A stretch of 15,945 bases of DNA from GWB1-54-5 sp035290085. Its GTDB lineage: Bacteria; Patescibacteriota; Gracilibacteria; Peribacterales; Peribacteraceae. Below, piece after piece: positions 13,955 to 15,945 of this stretch (its first letter is position 1; each line of letters begins with the position of its first letter). The position numbers and the translations under genes are program-made. The stretch covers positions 1-15,945 of the forward strand of contig DATDVK010000089.1 in NCBI GenBank assembly GCA_035290085.1. The letters run 5' to 3'. The notes beneath the pieces are model-generated. The model saw only the letters and a list, made by a program, of their open reading frames with translations. It ran no database searches and had not been told where the DNA came from.

Positions 13955-13960
13955 ACAGGC

Positions 13961-14359
13961 ATGGGTATACGTGATGACGACGAAGATCTGTTCATCTCGC
14001 CCTCGGGTGAGGGCGCGTTCCATAATCCCGAGCAGGCGAAACGTGAGGCGCGGGAACGAAAGGCGAGAAGCAAAGGGAAACTTCTCAATTTGAAAAAGTT
14101 CCTGCTCATGAAGCAGGTGGGAAAGAATCAGAGTCTCGCTTCTGCGGAGGCAGATGCGGAAGAAAAGCGCCAGCAACAGGTGCGTCAGGGGGAGAAAAAA
14201 ACAGAAACCTTCGGGACAAAGACGCACATGCAGATGGAAGATGCAGATACCTTGGATGCCCAGGAGAAACTCACCTCGGAAGAGATGCAGAGGGAGGAGA
14301 AGAAAGCAGAAGCAGAGAAAAAACAGTCAGAGCAGGAATATGCGAGTGATGATGCGTAA
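13961..14359 (+). CDS. Highly charged hypothetical protein, 132 residues
   Basis: Not recognised. The N-terminus is acidic (MGIRDDDEDLFISPSGEG), residues about 23-55 are strongly basic and helical (KREARERKARSKGK, then LLNLKKFLLMKQVGKN), and the rest is a Lys/Glu/Gln-rich likely coiled coil ending YASDDA. No signal peptide or membrane helix, and no cysteine. Cytosolic location and an interaction or scaffold role are guesses from composition. It has its own extended -10 six bases before the ATG and no Shine-Dalgarno; the stop is 17 bases before the next gene, which has its own -10 in that gap. The palindrome cluster upstream may regulate it. Codon use and reading quality look genuine throughout. 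Confidence 0.65.
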   Translation: MGIRDDDEDLFISPSGEGAFHNPEQAKREARERKARSKGKLLNLKKFLLMKQVGKNQSLASAEADAEEKRQQQVRQGEKKTETFGTKTHMQMEDADTLDAQEKLTSEEMQREEKKAEAEKKQSEQEYASDDA

Positions 14360-14361
14360 TC

Positions 14362-14370
14362 TGCTATCAT
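14362..14370 (+). promoter_or_regulatory. Extended -10 of the second SLH gene, leaderless arrangement
   Basis: TGC-TATCAT, a TGn extended -10, begins three bases after the preceding stop codon and its hexamer ends six bases before the ATG at 14377. This spacing equals that of the 13961 gene and predicts a message starting at or next to the ATG. No -35 match lies within the upstream coding sequence. Confidence 0.5.
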
Positions 14371-14376
14371 AAGCCT

Positions 14377-15945
14377 ATGCACCGCATGCTATGGAGCGCA
14401 TTGCTCCTCATTGTTCTGAGTGGCAGTGCTGAGGCAGTGACGCTGCAGGATATTGCAAATCATCCCTACCGGGATTCCATCCAGGAGCTCGTGAGTCGCG
14501 GCATTGTGCAAGGGTACGCCGATGGCACATTTAAACCAAACATGCCCATTAACCGGGCGGAGTTCCTGAAAATTCTCATGCTGGCGGTCTTCGGCGAGGA
14601 GGTTTTTAACGTCACAAGCACGGCATGTTTCTTTGATTTTGGCACCCAGGTGCAGTGGTACTATCCGCATGCGTGTACCGCGAAAGATCTCGGTATCGTC
14701 GGAGGGTATCCTGACGGGACATTCCGGGGAGAGAGTACGGTGAACCTCGTTGAGGCGCTGAAGATGAGCATCGAGGCCTGGGAGATACCGCTCCCGCAGT
14801 ATGTCCGTGCTCCTGACCATTGGTACGATCCCTACATCGATGTTGCTGCGACGAAGGGGGTTTTTGCCACCATTCCGCTCGTTCCGGATTTCCCGCTCAC
14901 CCGGGGAGAGGCTGCAGAACTTCTCGTCCGCTTGGGGCAACCGCTTCAGGCGCTTGATCCTTCTTTTGCAGAGGAGCAGTTGAAGGTGCTCTCCCGCCAG
15001 GATCTTGAGGATGCAATCCAGGAACTTCTGACGCCGGATCCCGCCTGCGGCAATGGGCTGCTGGAGAGAGGAGAAGCATGCGACGACGGTAATACGGAGA
15101 ATGACGACGGATGCAGCGAGATCTGCATCATTGTGCCGCAGCCGGTGCGCCATGGAGCGCTTCGCATAGAGCAGAGACCGCTCGGGACATTGAATGTTGC
15201 CCGTGGCGCGCAGGATGTACTGCTCTTCTCCTTCGATGCCATTGCAGGCCGGCAGGATATCTTCCTCACCCAGCTTAAATTCACGGTCGGAGCGGGAACG
15301 CTGGGGAGCGGACGCAACTATCGGTTGTACTATGACAGGGATGGCGATGGAACGGCGGAAAAGGATCTTGGCAATGCAGTACCACAGAATGAAAATCTCA
15401 CGTTTGCCAATTTGAGTATTCCTGTGAGTGATGGGTTCTACACGCGTGTGGAAGTCCATGGAGACGTTGCTTCCAGTGGGACGGTGGATGATTTCAGCCT
15501 GCAGTTCGATGTCAGCGAACCGGATTACATTGAAGGAGTGGATGCGGTAGACGGTGAAGATGTCATTGGCATAGAAACGGACGATGTGACCTGCCAACTT
15601 GTTTCCATCTGTTGGATTACCGTGTACACAGACACACCGCGCCTTCTATCCGTCGGCACACAGGGGAGCCTTTTTGTCACGAGAGATTCCTCTCCAGTGC
15701 GCAGCAGGCAGCTTCTCGCAGGGGAGCTGAGCGATGTGCTTCTGCGCTTTAAGTTCAGAGCGGCAGAAGAAGATGTGGCTGTAACGAAGATCAGTGTGAG
15801 CGGCGGGAGTGACAGTATCGATTCCCTGGAACTCTTTGAACAGGGGGCTTCTGCACCTTTCGCCACGGCCCGCAAGTCATCCTGCGATACTGTTTCCGCT
15901 GGGTACTTCTGTGCGGACACGGATTTTCTGGTCATGCGGGATACG
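14377..15945 (+). CDS. Secreted SLH-domain protein with Cys-rich repeat (runs off right edge)
   Basis: The 523 codons in the window stay open to the right edge, so the C-terminus is missing. Residues 1-20 are a signal peptide (MHRMLWSALLLIVLSGSAEA). Three SLH domains follow, about 22-73, 84-135 and 146-188, with signatures QGYADGTFKPNMPINRAEFL and GGYPDGTFRGESTVN; the third is degenerate. The second SLH domain has a Cys pair (C84/C100) as in the other SLH protein. Residues 224-250 are a disulphide-type repeat (CGNGLLERGEACDDGNTEND, then GCSEIC) known from myxobacterial and other secreted proteins. The remainder is beta-rich, with one acidic calcium-type loop (DRDGDGTAEKD), and further cysteines near the edge. 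Wall-polymer anchoring through SLH is expected from the family. The extended -10 ends six bases before the ATG; no Shine-Dalgarno. The opposite-strand frame 14389-15597 is a shadow. Confidence 0.92.
   Translation, partial: MHRMLWSALLLIVLSGSAEAVTLQDIANHPYRDSIQELVSRGIVQGYADGTFKPNMPINRAEFLKILMLAVFGEEVFNVTSTACFFDFGTQVQWYYPHACTAKDLGIVGGYPDGTFRGESTVNLVEALKMSIEAWEIPLPQYVRAPDHWYDPYIDVAATKGVFATIPLVPDFPLTRGEAAELLVRLGQPLQALDPSFAEEQLKVLSRQDLEDAIQELLTPDPACGNGLLERGEACDDGNTENDDGCSEICIIVPQPVRHGALRIEQRPLGTLNVARGAQDVLLFSFDAIAGRQDIFLTQLKFTVGAGTLGSGRNYRLYYDRDGDGTAEKDLGNAVPQNENLTFANLSIPVSDGFYTRVEVHGDVASSGTVDDFSLQFDVSEPDYIEGVDAVDGEDVIGIETDDVTCQLVSICWITVYTDTPRLLSVGTQGSLFVTRDSSPVRSRQLLAGELSDVLLRFKFRAAEEDVAVTKISVSGGSDSIDSLELFEQGASAPFATARKSSCDTVSAGYFCADTDFLVMRDT

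Noticed and set aside
13768..13974. 68-codon plus-strand frame reading MVPAAGLEPATT
   Set aside because: Classic mis-annotation across the antisense of a tRNA gene; the tRNA-Arg cloverleaf explains the sequence.
14389..15597. 402-codon minus-strand frame
   Set aside because: Antisense to the second SLH protein, which has a signal peptide, three SLH domains and a Cys-rich repeat in the plus frame.
1..15945. Recoded UGA (code 25, as in Gracilibacteria/Absconditabacteria)
   Set aside because: UGA serves as the natural stop of ribE, ribH, the TSP3 gene and the DUF2339 gene at family-typical or overlap-supported ends.

Overview
The window looks like chromosome from a compact bacterial genome of moderate GC content, read with the standard bacterial code. 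UGA ends several genes here (ribE, ribH, the thrombospondin-3 protein), so it is not a code-25 lineage. Three things suggest a candidate-phyla-radiation type bacterium of the Peregrinibacteria/Peribacteria kind: secreted SLH-domain proteins, one with a 'CGNG...CDDGN' cysteine-rich motif; a calcium-type thrombospondin-3 repeat protein; and no Shine-Dalgarno sequence before any gene. That placement is an inference from gene style; no ribosomal marker is present.

Layout. (1) 1-2145, minus: the N-terminal 715 codons of uvrA, which runs off the left edge. (2) 2146-2358: a divergent control region with a uvrA promoter, a LexA-box-like dyad and the ribE -10 box. (3) 2359-6224, plus: a riboflavin block. 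ribE and ribH overlap by four bases (ATGA), an SLH surface protein follows, then bifunctional ribBA. No ribD and no FMN riboswitch is visible. (4) 6225-6720: a mostly non-coding stretch with a 33-codon lysine/arginine-rich, histone-H1-tail-like gene that ends in a strong terminator. (5) 6728-8944, minus: a 738-residue protein with about eight helical 'LWALAxxG' repeats and a C-terminal RAP domain, driven by a near-consensus promoter. (6) 9237-9449, plus: a small hypothetical gene. (7) 13325-9466, minus: a two-gene translationally coupled operon, a DUF2339 multi-pass membrane protein followed by a secreted, membrane-anchored protein with 16 thrombospondin-3 repeats. (8) 13469-13771: a possible 34-codon ORF and a repeat-rich intergenic region. 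(9) 13769-13845, minus: tRNA-Arg(UCG) with encoded CCA. (10) 13884-13960: a 26-base perfect palindrome plus a third half-site between divergent extended -10 promoters. (11) 13961-14359: a charged hypothetical protein. (12) 14377 to the right edge: a second SLH protein, incomplete at its C-terminus.

How the genes fit together. ribBA makes the two riboflavin precursors from GTP and ribulose 5-phosphate, and ribH and ribE do the last two steps; the RibD step must be encoded elsewhere or supplied otherwise. The two SLH proteins and the TSP3/DUF2339 pair are cell-envelope functions. Items most worth a second look: the bacterial helical-repeat + RAP protein, a recurrent leaderless arrangement (-10 box 6-9 bases before ATG at four genes), the 33-residue basic peptide gene, the palindrome between tRNA-Arg and the 13961 gene, and the LexA-like dyad at uvrA.
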